Source of the DNA: CAVQKZ01 sp963837325
Lineage (GTDB): Bacteria; Actinomycetota; Actinomycetes; Mycobacteriales; Jatrophihabitantaceae
Assembly (NCBI GenBank): GCA_963837325.1
Contig: CAWIMV010000002.1
Span: forward strand, 434,001 to 498,000
Length of the DNA: 64,000 nt
Direction of reading: 5' to 3'
Positions 8,127 to 16,645 of the stretch are shown piece by piece. The notes beneath the pieces are model-generated. The model had not been told where the DNA came from, did not search any database, and was given only the letters and a program-made list of their open reading frames with translations. The stretch's first letter is position 1. The number at the start of each line of letters is the position of its first letter. Position numbers and translations under genes: made by a program.

Positions 8127-8297
8127 ATGTCGGTAGTCAAGGTGCTGCTGGTTCTACTCGCCATCTGGATCGCGATCGCCGTCATCGGCGTCATCGTGAA
8201 GGGCTTGTTCTACCTCTTCGTCATCGGCCTCGTGCTCTTCGGAATCACGATCGCAATCGGGGCCGGTCGAGAGCGGCTCAGTGGGCGGCGGCGCTGA
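8127..8297 (+). CDS. Small hydrophobic membrane protein
   Basis: A 56-aa protein (MSVVKVLLVLLAIWIAIAVI...) with two closely spaced hydrophobic stretches and a basic end (GRERLSGRRR). AGGAGG 5 nt before ATG 8127 decides the start over an upstream in-frame ATG at 8106. TAGCAT at 8102-8107 is a plausible -10. Its last 20 bases overlap the convergent MaoC gene. Small proteins of this kind are common in actinobacteria; the function is unknown. Confidence 0.75.
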   Translation: MSVVKVLLVLLAIWIAIAVIGVIVKGLFYLFVIGLVLFGITIAIGAGRERLSGRRR

Positions 8298-9135
8298 CCG
8301 TCCCGGCCAGATGCGGCTTTCCCGATCGGACAGCGCGGACGTCCAGCGCCCAGCCGTCCGCGCGGTGTTCGGTCGCAATCCTCACTCGCGACGGCAGTAG
8401 CACCGGCGTCTTGAACGCCACGTCGACGGTGTAGCTCTCCGGCAGCCGGCCCTCCAATGTGGTGAGGGTGCGCGCCTTCAACCACATGCCGTGCGCGATC
8501 GCCTTCGGGAACCCGAACGCCTTCGCGGTCAGGGCATGCAGATGGATCGGATTGCGGTCGCCCGAGACCGCCGCGTACTTGCGCCCGATGTTCTCGGGCA
8601 CGAGCACGCTCGAGACGGCGGGCGGCGGCTCGTCGCGCCCGCCGGTCGGCTCCGACCGGGGTTCGCTCGGCTTGCCTCGGCGCAGATAGGTGCTGCGGCT
8701 GGACCAGACGACCTCATCTTCGACCCTGGCCTCGGCCAGCACATCCAGCTGGCGCCCGGCCGGGTGCGGGCGGAGGTCGGCCGCGTGCACCGCGATAGAG
8801 ACGGCCTCGCCGAGGTTCACCGGCCGGGCCACGGTGATCGAGTTGGCGACGTGCACCAGGCCGACGAGCGGCAACGGGAAGTCCGGCTCGACCATCAGGG
8901 CGATCGACAACGGGAACGCCAACACGTGCAGATACGTCGGCGGGAGCACGTCGCTGACCCGGAATCCGCACACCCGTTGGTAGCCGGCCAGGTGCTCGGG
9001 ATCGATCTGCTGCTCGGCCAGCAGGTAGGCGGAGTCCGGCAGCGTGTCGCCCTGGGATCGCCGACTGGTCACCGCCGCCCGGACGTACAGCGGCGCGAGG
9101 GACGGCGGCCCCGACAGCGTCTTGGCCGCACTCAT
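8278..9135 (-). CDS. MaoC-like (3R)-hydroxyacyl dehydratase, HtdX-like
   Basis: A 285-aa double-hotdog protein. The C-terminal half carries the hydratase 2 motif (YAAVSGDRNPIHLHALTAKAFGF), whose Asp and His are the catalytic pair of R-specific enoyl hydratases. It should interconvert (3R)-hydroxyacyl and trans-2-enoyl thioesters. ATG overlaps the stop of the upstream fabG gene (ATGA). The order thiolase, FabG4, MaoC reproduces the M. tuberculosis Rv0241c-Rv0242c-Rv0243 neighbourhood, where fadA2 is divergent; here all three are co-directional. It probably acts in fatty-acid beta-oxidation or elongation. Confidence 0.88.
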   Translation of the reverse strand: MSAAKTLSGPPSLAPLYVRAAVTSRRSQGDTLPDSAYLLAEQQIDPEHLAGYQRVCGFRVSDVLPPTYLHVLAFPLSIALMVEPDFPLPLVGLVHVANSITVARPVNLGEAVSIAVHAADLRPHPAGRQLDVLAEARVEDEVVWSSRSTYLRRGKPSEPRSEPTGGRDEPPPAVSSVLVPENIGRKYAAVSGDRNPIHLHALTAKAFGFPKAIAHGMWLKARTLTTLEGRLPESYTVDVAFKTPVLLPSRVRIATEHRADGWALDVRAVRSGKPHLAGTVSAAAH

Positions 9136-10499
9136 GCGCCGACGAGGTTCTGACCGCAGACCCGCAGGACCTGACCGTTGACCCCGCCCGCGCCGGGCGA
9201 GGCGAGCCAGGCGACGGCCTCGGCGACGTCGATCGGCAGCCCGGCCTGCTGCAGGCTGGACAGTCGACGGGCGACCTCGCGGGTGGCCAGCGGCATCCGG
9301 GCCGTCATCTCGGTGTCGATGAAACCGGGGGCGATCGCGTTGATCGCCGAATTACCGTGCGCGGCGAACGCCTGCGCCGACGAACGCACCAACCCGACGA
9401 CACCGGCCTTCGTCGCGCCGTAGTTCGTCTGACCGCGGTTGCCGGCCAGGCCGGTCGTCGACGACAGGCAGACCACCCGAGCCTGGTCGCGCAACTGGTC
9501 ACTGCCGAGCAGGGCGGCATTGATGCGCAGTTGCGACGATAGGTTGACCGCCATCACCGAGTCCCACTGCTCCGGCTTCATGTTGGCCAGCAGCTTGTCC
9601 CGGGTGATGCCGGCGTTGTGGATCAGCACGTCCAGGCCGTCGGTGTGCGCGGCGAGATAGCTGAGCAACCGTGCCGGCGCATCCGGCGCGGCCACGTCCA
9701 GGTGCAGCGTCGTCCCACCGATGCGGTTGGCGACCTTGACCAACGCCTCGCCTGCAGCGGGTAGGTCGGCCACGATTACCTGCGCTCCGTCTCGGGCGAG
9801 CACACCGGCGATGGCCGCGCCGATCCCCCGCGCCGCTCCGGTGACAAGCGCGGTTTTGCCGGCCAGCGGATGGTCCCAGTCGGCCGGCGCGGGCGCCGAA
9901 CCGCCGTTCAGGCGCACCGGCTGCCCGTCCACATAGGCCGACTTGCCGGACAGGAAGAAGCGGAGCGCGGACTCCAGCGCCGCGCTGTCCGCGACCGCCG
10001 TTTCGAGCGGAGCTTCGAGCAGCAGCAGGTTGGCAGTGGAGCCGCGCTTGAGCTCTTTGGCCATGGAACGGACGATGCCCTCGATCGCCTGGCGGCTGGC
10101 ATCGACGGTGGTGTCGCCGCCGTCGGGGGGCCGCGCGAGAACGAGCACTCGTCCTGACGGCATGAGTTGGCGCAGCCGGCCGGCGAAGAACTCCCGGAAC
10201 GCGGCCAATTGGCCCGGTGCGGCAATGCCGGTGGCGTCGAGAACCAGCGCAGCCCATCGGGTCGTATCGGCGCCGGGAGGCTCTGGGTCCGCGGCGCGCA
10301 CGTCCGCCCCGACGCGCTTGAGGAGGTCGGTCAGCCCAGCGGACACTGCGCCCGAGGCCGAACCCAGGAGCAGAGTTCCGGGCAGCAGTGGGACGCCGGG
10401 CTCGTACCGGCGCAGCACGGCCGGCCGGGGCAAACCCACGCGGGACGCGACCACCGATCCGATGGGCGAGTTCACCAGGTTGAGGTAGCGGTCGGACAC
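9132..10499 (-). CDS. High-molecular-weight 3-oxoacyl-(ACP) reductase, FabG4-like
   Basis: A 455-aa two-domain reductase. The N-terminal flavodoxin-like domain (about 1-205) has lost the catalytic residues; the C-terminal SDR domain has TGAARGIG, NAGITRD, a Ser in LSSTTGLAG and YGATK. The length matches M. tuberculosis FabG4 (454 aa), which reduces 3-ketoacyl-CoA with NADH. GTG 10499 is chosen; it lies 2 nt after the thiolase stop and gives VSDRYLNLVN, as expected for the family. It is coupled to the MaoC gene by ATGA. Its role is the reduction step of a thiolase-reductase-dehydratase unit. Confidence 0.92.
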   Translation of the reverse strand: MSDRYLNLVNSPIGSVVASRVGLPRPAVLRRYEPGVPLLPGTLLLGSASGAVSAGLTDLLKRVGADVRAADPEPPGADTTRWAALVLDATGIAAPGQLAAFREFFAGRLRQLMPSGRVLVLARPPDGGDTTVDASRQAIEGIVRSMAKELKRGSTANLLLLEAPLETAVADSAALESALRFFLSGKSAYVDGQPVRLNGGSAPAPADWDHPLAGKTALVTGAARGIGAAIAGVLARDGAQVIVADLPAAGEALVKVANRIGGTTLHLDVAAPDAPARLLSYLAAHTDGLDVLIHNAGITRDKLLANMKPEQWDSVMAVNLSSQLRINAALLGSDQLRDQARVVCLSSTTGLAGNRGQTNYGATKAGVVGLVRSSAQAFAAHGNSAINAIAPGFIDTEMTARMPLATREVARRLSSLQQAGLPIDVAEAVAWLASPGAGGVNGQVLRVCGQNLVGA

Positions 10500-10501
10500 G
10501 C

Positions 10502-11785
10502 TCAGGCCTCCAGGATCGCGACGACACCCTGGCCGCCGGCCGCGCAGATCGAGATCAGCCCGCGGCCGCCGCCGTCCTGATGGAGCTGCTTGGCCAGGCT
10601 CGCGACGATCCGGCCCCCGGTCGCGGCGAACGGGTGCCCGGCCGCGAGCGACGAGCCGTTGACGTTCAACTTTGCCCGGTCGATGGACCCGAGCGCCGTG
10701 TCCAGGCCGAGGTAGTGCTGACAGAACTCGGCGTCTTCCCATGCCGCCAGGGTGGTCAACACCGTCGAGGCGAACGCCTCGTGGATCTCGTAGTAGTCGA
10801 AGTCGCCCAGCGTGAGCTTGTTGCGGGCCAGCAGCCGCGGCAACGCGTACACCGGCGCCATCAACAGGCCGTCGGCCTTGCGGTCGCCGTGCACGTAGTC
10901 GACGGCTGCGGTCTCCGCATCGACGAAGTGGGCCAGCACCGGCAGCTTGTGCTCCGCGGCCCACTCGTCGCTGGCCAGCAGCACGGCCGACGCGCCATCG
11001 GACAGCGGCGTCGAGTTCCCGGCCGTCATCGTCGCACCGTCGCCCTTGCCGAAGACGGGCCGGAGCTCGGCCAGCTTCTCGGTGGAGGAATCCGGGCGCA
11101 CGTTCTGGTCGCGGGTCAGGCCGAGGAACGGCGTGACCAGATCGTCGAAGAAGCCGCGGTCATAGGCGGCCGCGAGGTTCCGGTGGCTGGCTGCGGCGAC
11201 CTCGTCCTGGGCTTCCCGGGTGATGCCCCACTCGCGGGTGGTGATGGCCTGGTGCTCACCCATCGACAGCCCGGTGCGAGGCTCGGAGTTGGACGGGATG
11301 GCCGGCACCAACTGTTGCGGCCGCAGTCCGCCGAGTGCCTTGAGCCGGGCACCCAGCGAACGGGCCCGGTTCACGTCGAGCAGCACCTGACGCAGGTCGT
11401 CGTTCACCGCGATGGGCGCGTCCGACGTGGTGTCGACACCGCCGGCGACGCCCGACTCGACCTGGCCGAGGGCGATCTTGTTCGCGACCAGGATCGCGGT
11501 CTCCAGACCGGTGCCGCACGCTTGCTGGACGTCGTAGGCGGGGGTGGCCGGCGAAAGCCGCGAGCCGAGAACCGACTCACGCGTGAGGTTGAAGTCGCGG
11601 CTGTGCTTGAGCACTGCCCCGGCCGCGACCTCGCCCAGCCGCTCGTCCTGCAGCCCGAACCGGGCGACCAGTCCGTCGATGGTGGCGGTCAGCATGTCCT
11701 GGTTCGATGCGTGCGCGTAGGGGCCGTTCGACCGGGCGAAGGGGATCCGGTTGCCGCCGACGATCGCGGCGCGACGAGTGTCCAT
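10502..11785 (-). CDS. Acetyl-CoA acetyltransferase (thiolase), FadA2-like
   Basis: A 427-aa thiolase. The acylation Cys lies in YDVQQACGTGLETA, and the C-terminal blocks NVNGSSLAAGHPFAATGGR and SICAAGGQG supply the catalytic His and the second Cys. It cleaves or condenses 3-ketoacyl-CoA. ATG 11785 lies 6 nt after a TACCTT -10 (11792-11797); with TTCACG as a weak -35 at 17 bp this suggests a leaderless mRNA. It heads the fadA2-fabG4-htdX operon, divergent from a TetR gene, and the shared palindrome at 11800-11816 sits between its -10 and -35. It is therefore likely repressed by that TetR (inference). Confidence 0.92.
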   Translation of the reverse strand: MDTRRAAIVGGNRIPFARSNGPYAHASNQDMLTATIDGLVARFGLQDERLGEVAAGAVLKHSRDFNLTRESVLGSRLSPATPAYDVQQACGTGLETAILVANKIALGQVESGVAGGVDTTSDAPIAVNDDLRQVLLDVNRARSLGARLKALGGLRPQQLVPAIPSNSEPRTGLSMGEHQAITTREWGITREAQDEVAAASHRNLAAAYDRGFFDDLVTPFLGLTRDQNVRPDSSTEKLAELRPVFGKGDGATMTAGNSTPLSDGASAVLLASDEWAAEHKLPVLAHFVDAETAAVDYVHGDRKADGLLMAPVYALPRLLARNKLTLGDFDYYEIHEAFASTVLTTLAAWEDAEFCQHYLGLDTALGSIDRAKLNVNGSSLAAGHPFAATGGRIVASLAKQLHQDGGGRGLISICAAGGQGVVAILEA

Positions 11786-11799
11786 CGCCCCAAGGTATC

Positions 11800-11816
11800 C
11801 GCTACTTTGAGTAGCG
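11800..11816. promoter_or_regulatory. Perfect 17-bp palindrome between divergent fadA2-like and TetR promoters
   Basis: CGCTACT-TTG-AGTAGCG: seven-base arms, perfectly complementary, around a 3-nt centre. It overlaps the TetR -10 box (TACTTT, 11803-11808) and lies between the thiolase -10 and -35. This is the expected geometry for an autoregulating TetR that controls both genes. Confidence 0.75.
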
Positions 11817-12685
11817 TGAAGCGGCCTGTGTCCCGCGTTACGGCAGGCGACCAACCGGAATCGCCGGCCGATGGCGACGACGCTGCCCCGGCTCAGAGCC
11901 TGGCCGCACGCGTCCTCACCGAAGGCTTGGACTCCGTCAGCGGCGTCGTGCACGGTGCGCTGGACAGGCTCGAAACGACGGCCCGGCGGGCGTCCGGGAA
12001 GACCGAGCCAAGCCGCACTGACGGGCGCAGCTCGCGCTGGGCCGCGCACCGGGCGACCCGGCGCGAGGAGTTGATCGACGCCGCGATCGCAGCGGTCAGC
12101 GAACACGGGGCGGGGGTGGGGATGGATCAAATCGCCGCCGCCGCGAACACCAGCAAGCCAGTCATCTATCGCTACTTCGCCGACAAGACCGACTTGTACC
12201 GCGCGGTCAGCCAGCGCGTCGTCACCGACGTGCTCACGTCGCTGGTGCAGGTCATGGCCGGCGAGCCACCCGCCCGAGAACTCATCCACGCCGGAATCGA
12301 CGCCTACCTGGGCCTGCTGGAAGAAAACCCGGAGCTGTACCGCTTCGTAGCCCAGCACCCGCTCGTGGGCGATGCCCCGGCCGGCACGGCGCAGGTCGTC
12401 GACTTCAGCACGGTGGTCGCGGAGCTGCTGACCCAGCAGCTCGAGACGCAGTTGCGCGCCAGCGGACTGGACCCGTCGTTCGCCCAACCGTGGGGCACGG
12501 CCATCGTCGGCTTCATCAGCGCCGCGAGCACCTGGTGGATCGACCATCGAGACGCCATGACCCGGGCCCAGTTGACCGAGTACCTGAGCGCCTTGCTGTG
12601 GGGCGGGGCGGCCGGGGTACTCCAGTCCGTGGGGCGGCCGGCCGACGCCAAGACGCCGCCTGGCGTGTTCCCCCGCCTGGCCTGA
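11816..12685 (+). CDS. TetR family regulator of the thiolase operon
   Basis: A 289-aa protein with an unusually long N-terminal extension (about 80 residues) before the HTH (GVGMDQIAAAANTSKPVIYRYF) and a C-terminal ligand domain rich in aromatic and Leu residues. GTG 11816 is chosen because TACTTT lies 7 nt upstream (leaderless) and the frame closes soon above it. Co-location with FadA2/FabG4/HtdX suggests an acyl-CoA or fatty-acid ligand (inference). The extension (LAARVLTEGLDSVSGVVHGA) could be an amphipathic helix. A GTG further in would remove it, so the start is moderately certain. Confidence 0.88.
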   Translation: MKRPVSRVTAGDQPESPADGDDAAPAQSLAARVLTEGLDSVSGVVHGALDRLETTARRASGKTEPSRTDGRSSRWAAHRATRREELIDAAIAAVSEHGAGVGMDQIAAAANTSKPVIYRYFADKTDLYRAVSQRVVTDVLTSLVQVMAGEPPARELIHAGIDAYLGLLEENPELYRFVAQHPLVGDAPAGTAQVVDFSTVVAELLTQQLETQLRASGLDPSFAQPWGTAIVGFISAASTWWIDHRDAMTRAQLTEYLSALLWGGAAGVLQSVGRPADAKTPPGVFPRLA

Positions 12686-12776
12686 CCGCCGGCCCGCGCT
12701 GGGGACAGCGCCTGGCCAGCTTGTGGTGGTCTGCCGGTAATGTGCAGGTCATTCGCCCGCCACCTCTATGGTGTCT

Positions 12777-12799
12777 TGATGTATCGTCCTGATACATCA
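12777..12799. promoter_or_regulatory. 23-bp palindromic operator upstream of padR
   Basis: Perfect nine-base arms TGATGTATC and GATACATCA around GTCCT. ATGTAT/ATACAT halves are typical of PadR-family operators. It sits 27 bp before the padR start and its right arm contains a possible -10 (TACATC), so autorepression is likely. The rest of the 140-bp gap 12686-12825 shows nothing else notable. Confidence 0.75.
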
Positions 12800-12825
12800 C
12801 TACGAGACACGGGGGTACGGCTGCA

Positions 12826-13383
12826 ATGCTGGAGATCGCCGTACTCGGGCTGCTGGGCGAAAGCCCGATGCACGGGTACGAACTCCGCAAGCGGCTGGCC
12901 ACCCTGCTCGGCGCCTTCCGGGCGTTCTCCTACGGTTCGCTCTATCCGACCCTCCGGCGCCTGTCCGAGGCCGGGTGGATCTCGGAGGAAGCCCCGATCG
13001 AGGCGCCGGCTGGTGCCGCAGGTCGGGCTCGTCGCCGCAAGCGGGTCTACCGGTTGACAGCTGAGGGCAAGGAGCACCTCGCGGATCTGCTGGCCGAAGT
13101 TGGTCCCGACGCCTTCGACAACGAGGGCTTCGGTGCCCGACTTGCGTTCTTCGCCCAGACGCGATCGGACATCCGGCTGCAGATCCTGGAAGGCCGACGG
13201 CGGCGGGTGGAAGAACAGCGCGACGGCATGAAGAGTTCGCTGGCCCGCACCGGCGCCCGGTTGGACCGCTACACCCGCGAGTTGCACGAGCACGGCCTCG
13301 AGTCGGTCGACCGGGAGGTCCGCTGGCTCAACGAACTGATCGAACACGAACGTTCGGACCGCCAGCCTGGCGCCGAGCAGTAA
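12826..13383 (+). CDS. PadR family transcriptional regulator
   Basis: A 185-aa regulator with an N-terminal winged helix (MLEIAVLGLLGESPMHGYEL, SLYPTLRRLSEAGWI) and a C-terminal helical dimerisation region with heptad-like spacing (LQILEGRRRRVEEQRDGMKS). A basic loop (GRARRRKR) lies in the wing. It is followed by ino1 in the same direction after 49 nt, the pairing seen in M. tuberculosis (Rv0047c, Rv0046c). It likely autoregulates via the palindrome at 12777-12799 and may co-regulate ino1. The inducer is unknown. Confidence 0.92.
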   Translation: MLEIAVLGLLGESPMHGYELRKRLATLLGAFRAFSYGSLYPTLRRLSEAGWISEEAPIEAPAGAAGRARRRKRVYRLTAEGKEHLADLLAEVGPDAFDNEGFGARLAFFAQTRSDIRLQILEGRRRRVEEQRDGMKSSLARTGARLDRYTRELHEHGLESVDREVRWLNELIEHERSDRQPGAEQ

Positions 13384-13432
13384 CCCCCACATATCCACCG
13401 CTACCAGCGCCAACAACCAAGGAGGACCCCTG

Positions 13433-14530
13433 ATGGGTTCGCAGTCTGCGGCCGGCAAGATCCGAGTCGCCATCGTCGGCGTCGGTAACTGTGCCGCCTC
13501 ACTCGTCCAGGGCGTGCACTACTACCGTGACGCCCAGCCCGGCACCAAGGTTCCTGGGCTCATGCACGTCAACTTCGGGCCCTACCACATCAGCGACATC
13601 GAGTTCGTCGCTGCGTTCGACGTCGACGCCAAGAAGGTCGGCAGTGACCTCTCCGAGGCCATCGGAGCCAGCGAGAACAACACGATCAAGATCTGTGACG
13701 TGCCCCCGCTGAACGTGCCGGTCCAGCGCGGCACCACGCTCGACGGCCTGGGCAAGTACTACCGCGAGACGATCACCGAATCCGACGAGCAGCCGGTCGA
13801 CGTCGTGGCGGCGCTGAAGGCCGCCGAGGTCGATGTGCTGGTCTGCTACCTGCCGGTCGGGTCGGAGGAAGCGGCGAAGTTCTACGCCCAGTGCGCCATC
13901 GACGCCAAGGTCGCGTTCGTCAACGCGCTACCGGTGTTCATCGCCGGCACGCCGGAGTGGGCCAAGAAGTTCGAGGATGCCGGCGTGCCGATCGTCGGTG
14001 ACGACATCAAGTCCCAGGTCGGCGCCACGATCACCCACCGCGTGCTCGCGAAGCTGTTCGAGGACCGCGGCGTCGAGGTGCAGCGCACCATGCAGCTCAA
14101 CGTCGGCGGCAACATGGACTTCAAGAACATGCTCGAGCGCGACCGTCTGGAGTCCAAGAAGATCAGCAAGACGCAGTCGGTCACGTCGCAGATCGACCGC
14201 GACCTCGGCGCCGACAACGTGCACATCGGCCCGTCGGACTACGTCGCCTGGCTGGACGACCGCAAGTGGGCGTTCGTGCGGCTCGAGGGCAAGGCGTTCG
14301 GCGACGTGCCGCTGAGCCTGGAGTACAAGCTCGAGGTGTGGGACTCGCCGAACTCGGCCGGCGTGATCATCGACGCGCTGCGGTGCGCCAAGATCGCGAA
14401 GGACCGCGGTATCGGCGGTCCGATCCTGTCGGCGTCGTCGTACTTCATGAAGTCCCCGCCGGTGCAGTACTCCGACGACGAGGCCCGCGACGCCGTCGAG
14501 GCCTTCATCAACGGCACCGTCGACCGCTAG
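13433..14530 (+). CDS. ino1: Inositol-3-phosphate synthase
   Basis: A 365-aa enzyme converting glucose 6-phosphate to 1D-myo-inositol 3-phosphate with bound NAD, the first step towards phosphatidylinositol, its mannosides and mycothiol. The NAD motif VGVGNCAASLV is near the N terminus, and the actinobacterial Ino1 blocks GDDIKSQVGATITHR and NVGGNMDFKNML are intact. Length matches M. tuberculosis Ino1 (367 aa). AAGGAGG lies about 8 nt before the ATG. A hairpin terminator follows the stop. Mycothiol demand fits the thioredoxin genes found further on. Confidence 0.97.
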   Translation: MGSQSAAGKIRVAIVGVGNCAASLVQGVHYYRDAQPGTKVPGLMHVNFGPYHISDIEFVAAFDVDAKKVGSDLSEAIGASENNTIKICDVPPLNVPVQRGTTLDGLGKYYRETITESDEQPVDVVAALKAAEVDVLVCYLPVGSEEAAKFYAQCAIDAKVAFVNALPVFIAGTPEWAKKFEDAGVPIVGDDIKSQVGATITHRVLAKLFEDRGVEVQRTMQLNVGGNMDFKNMLERDRLESKKISKTQSVTSQIDRDLGADNVHIGPSDYVAWLDDRKWAFVRLEGKAFGDVPLSLEYKLEVWDSPNSAGVIIDALRCAKIAKDRGIGGPILSASSYFMKSPPVQYSDDEARDAVEAFINGTVDR

Positions 14531-14547
14531 ACCCAGCTCGACCGAAG

Positions 14548-14574
14548 GGCCGTCACCTCCGGGTGGCGGCCTTT
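14548..14574 (+). terminator. Rho-independent terminator after ino1
   Basis: A 10-bp stem (GGCCGTCACC / GGTGGCGGCC, one G-U pair) with a TCCG loop, followed by TTT. It starts 18 nt after the ino1 stop. Confidence 0.75.
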
Positions 14575-14583
14575 CGCTTCCGG

Positions 14584-14667
14584 TTTTCCCCGCTGGTGCT
14601 CGCTTTGGAAGCGCAAAACCGGTCACCAGCGGGGAAAAGCGGCCCGGACCGGTCACCAGCGGGGAAA
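14584..14667. repeat. Inverted TTTTCCCCGCTGGTG repeats between convergent ino1 and yqgE
   Basis: One plus copy (14584-14598) and two minus copies, CACCAGCGGGGAAAA (14624-14638) and a 14-nt match (14654-14667). The first pair can form a 15-bp perfect hairpin with a 25-nt loop. The same element occurs as a larger array at 59879-60086. Each arm would end in a U-run when read from the other side, so it could be a two-way terminator. Confidence 0.85.
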
Positions 14668-14678
14668 TGAAGGGCTAG

Positions 14679-15287
14679 TCAGTTGAGCAGCGGATCGGGC
14701 GGGTAGGTCGACACCAGGTTCAGGGGCGGCGGCTGCCGCCGCAGCACGCGCGACCACATCGTGCGGGGCTGCTCGCTGAACAGGTCGTCAGGGCTGCCGG
14801 GCACCACCCACCACGCCCCTTCGGCCACCTCGTCCTCGAGCTGGCCCGGTGACCAGCCCGCATGGCCGGCGAAGACCCGCAGCCGGTTGGCGACCTCGGC
14901 GACCTCGAGCACGTCGCCATCGAGATCGACGGTGCCGACGCCGTCGACGACGCGCTTGGCCCACGGACCGTCGGCGTCCAGCAGGCCCAGGCACAGCGCC
15001 CCGTCGGGCTGGACCGGGCCGCCCCCGAACACGACGGATGGCCCGCTGACGACGTCATGCCAGTCCGGCAGCACCTGCCCGACCGGAGTGTGGCTGGGCC
15101 GGTTCACCACCACGCCCACCGTGCCGCCGCCGTCGTGCTCCAGGAGGTACACGACGGTCCGGGAAAAGTGCGGATCGGTGAGCAGTGGCGTCGCAACCAG
15201 CAGTCGGCCGCCGGCAGGCTCGAGCCCGGCGTAGGCGGCCCAATTCGACGATGGCACCTGCTCATCTTGTCGGGGTTGGGCCACCAC
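14679..15287 (-). CDS. YqgE/AlgH family protein (UPF0301)
   Basis: Up to 202 aa. The UPF0301 signature is clear: LLVATPLLTDPHFSRTVVYL, GTVGVVVNRPS, VVFGGGPVQPD, and FAGHAGWSPGQLEDE. The biochemical role of this family is not established. The start is uncertain: GTG 15287 gives the longest form and GTG 15257 (VPSSNWAAYAG) is a reasonable alternative. It is convergent with ino1 and divergent from an MFS gene, the same neighbours as in M. tuberculosis (Rv0037c-Rv0038). Confidence 0.88.
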   Translation of the reverse strand: MVAQPRQDEQVPSSNWAAYAGLEPAGGRLLVATPLLTDPHFSRTVVYLLEHDGGGTVGVVVNRPSHTPVGQVLPDWHDVVSGPSVVFGGGPVQPDGALCLGLLDADGPWAKRVVDGVGTVDLDGDVLEVAEVANRLRVFAGHAGWSPGQLEDEVAEGAWWVVPGSPDDLFSEQPRTMWSRVLRRQPPPLNLVSTYPPDPLLN

Positions 15288-15337
15288 GGCCAGTGAGCTC
15301 GACGGGTTGTGACCAGACGGCCGCTAGCGTCATCGGA

Positions 15338-16645
15338 GTGCCGCGCCGCGTCCGCCAGAGCGGGCATCTGCTCACCGCCCTAGCCAGGTCGCAATTCCGC
15401 AAGCTCTACGCGACCCGCCTGCTCGGCCAGTTCGGCGACGGGGTGTTCCAGGCCAGCCTCGCCGGCGCGGTGCTGTTCAACCCCGAGCGGCAGGCGCACG
15501 CGGCCGACGTCGCCGCCGGGTTCGCCGCACTACTCATCCCCTACTCTCTCGTCGGCCCCTTCGCCGGCGTGCTGCTCGACCGCTGGCGCCGCCAGCGAGT
15601 GCTGGTCATCGCCAACCTGGTCCGGGCGTTCGCGGTCGTCATCATCGGCGCCGAGATCCTGACCGGATTGCATGGCCAGCCGTTCTACGCCAGCGCGCTG
15701 ATCGTGGTGTCGATCAACCGGTTCTACCTGTCCGCGCTGAGCGCGGCCCTGCCGCACGTCATTGGTGCCGAGGACCTGGTCACGGCCAACGCCCTGTCGA
15801 CGACGAGCGGGGCCATCGTCACCGCTGCCGGCGGGGGACTGGCGATCGGATTCCGGGGACTGGTCGGCGCGTCCAACGGCGCGTACGCAGCGATCGCGAT
15901 CGCGGCCGCGGTGCCGTACCTCCTGTCGTCGGCGGTGCCACGTGGGTTCGGCCCCGACGACCTCGGCCCGGACGAGGTCGAACGCAACAACCGCGAGACC
16001 GTCGGCGAGGTTGCCCGCGGGCTGGTGGCCGGTGCCCGGCACGTCTATCACCGCAAGCCGGCGCTGTATGCGCTGGTGGCGATCGGCGTGCACCGGCTCA
16101 GCTACGGCGTCGCCACCATCTGCACCCTGTTGCTCTACCGCAACTACTTCAATGACGACGGCTTCTTCCGCGCCGGTCTGGCCGGCGTCGGTCAGCTGGT
16201 GGCCGCGGTCGCGATCGGCGGCGGGCTGGCCGCGCTCGTGACGCCGGCCGCGTCGCGCCGGCTGGGCTTCGTGCGTTGGCCGGCACTGTTGCTCGGTGGA
16301 GCGGGCGTGGTGGAGGTTGTCTTCGCACTGCCGTTCACGCTGCCGGTGCTGGTGGCCGGCGCGGTGCTGCTCGGATTCGCCGCCCAGGCCATCAAGATCT
16401 GCGTCGACACCGTCGTGCAGCAGGACATCGACGACGACTACCGCGGTCGGGTGTTCTCCCTCTACGACTCGCTGTTCAACCTGACCCTGGTGGCCGCGGC
16501 GGTGCTGACGGCCGTCGTGTTGCCGGAAACGGGCCATTCCCCCACCGCCGTCGTGCTCATCGCCGTGGCGTACGTCGTGACTGGCCTGGTCTACCTGAGG
16601 GCCGGCGAACGGGTCACCGTTGCTGCTGGGCGTACCAATGAGTGA
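15338..16645 (+). CDS. Major facilitator superfamily transporter
   Basis: A 435-aa protein with about 12 hydrophobic helices. The N-terminal loop motif (LLGQFGDGVFQAS) and a cytosolic RWRRQR segment after the second helix region are MFS features. GTG 15338 is chosen because TAGCGT (15325-15330) lies 7 nt upstream; a longer reading frame upstream overlaps yqgE and is not hydrophobic. The 3' end overlaps the convergent cca gene by 32 bp. It is related to the uncharacterised Rv0037c-type transporters; the substrate is unknown. Confidence 0.88.
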   Translation: MPRRVRQSGHLLTALARSQFRKLYATRLLGQFGDGVFQASLAGAVLFNPERQAHAADVAAGFAALLIPYSLVGPFAGVLLDRWRRQRVLVIANLVRAFAVVIIGAEILTGLHGQPFYASALIVVSINRFYLSALSAALPHVIGAEDLVTANALSTTSGAIVTAAGGGLAIGFRGLVGASNGAYAAIAIAAAVPYLLSSAVPRGFGPDDLGPDEVERNNRETVGEVARGLVAGARHVYHRKPALYALVAIGVHRLSYGVATICTLLLYRNYFNDDGFFRAGLAGVGQLVAAVAIGGGLAALVTPAASRRLGFVRWPALLLGGAGVVEVVFALPFTLPVLVAGAVLLGFAAQAIKICVDTVVQQDIDDDYRGRVFSLYDSLFNLTLVAAAVLTAVVLPETGHSPTAVVLIAVAYVVTGLVYLRAGERVTVAAGRTNE

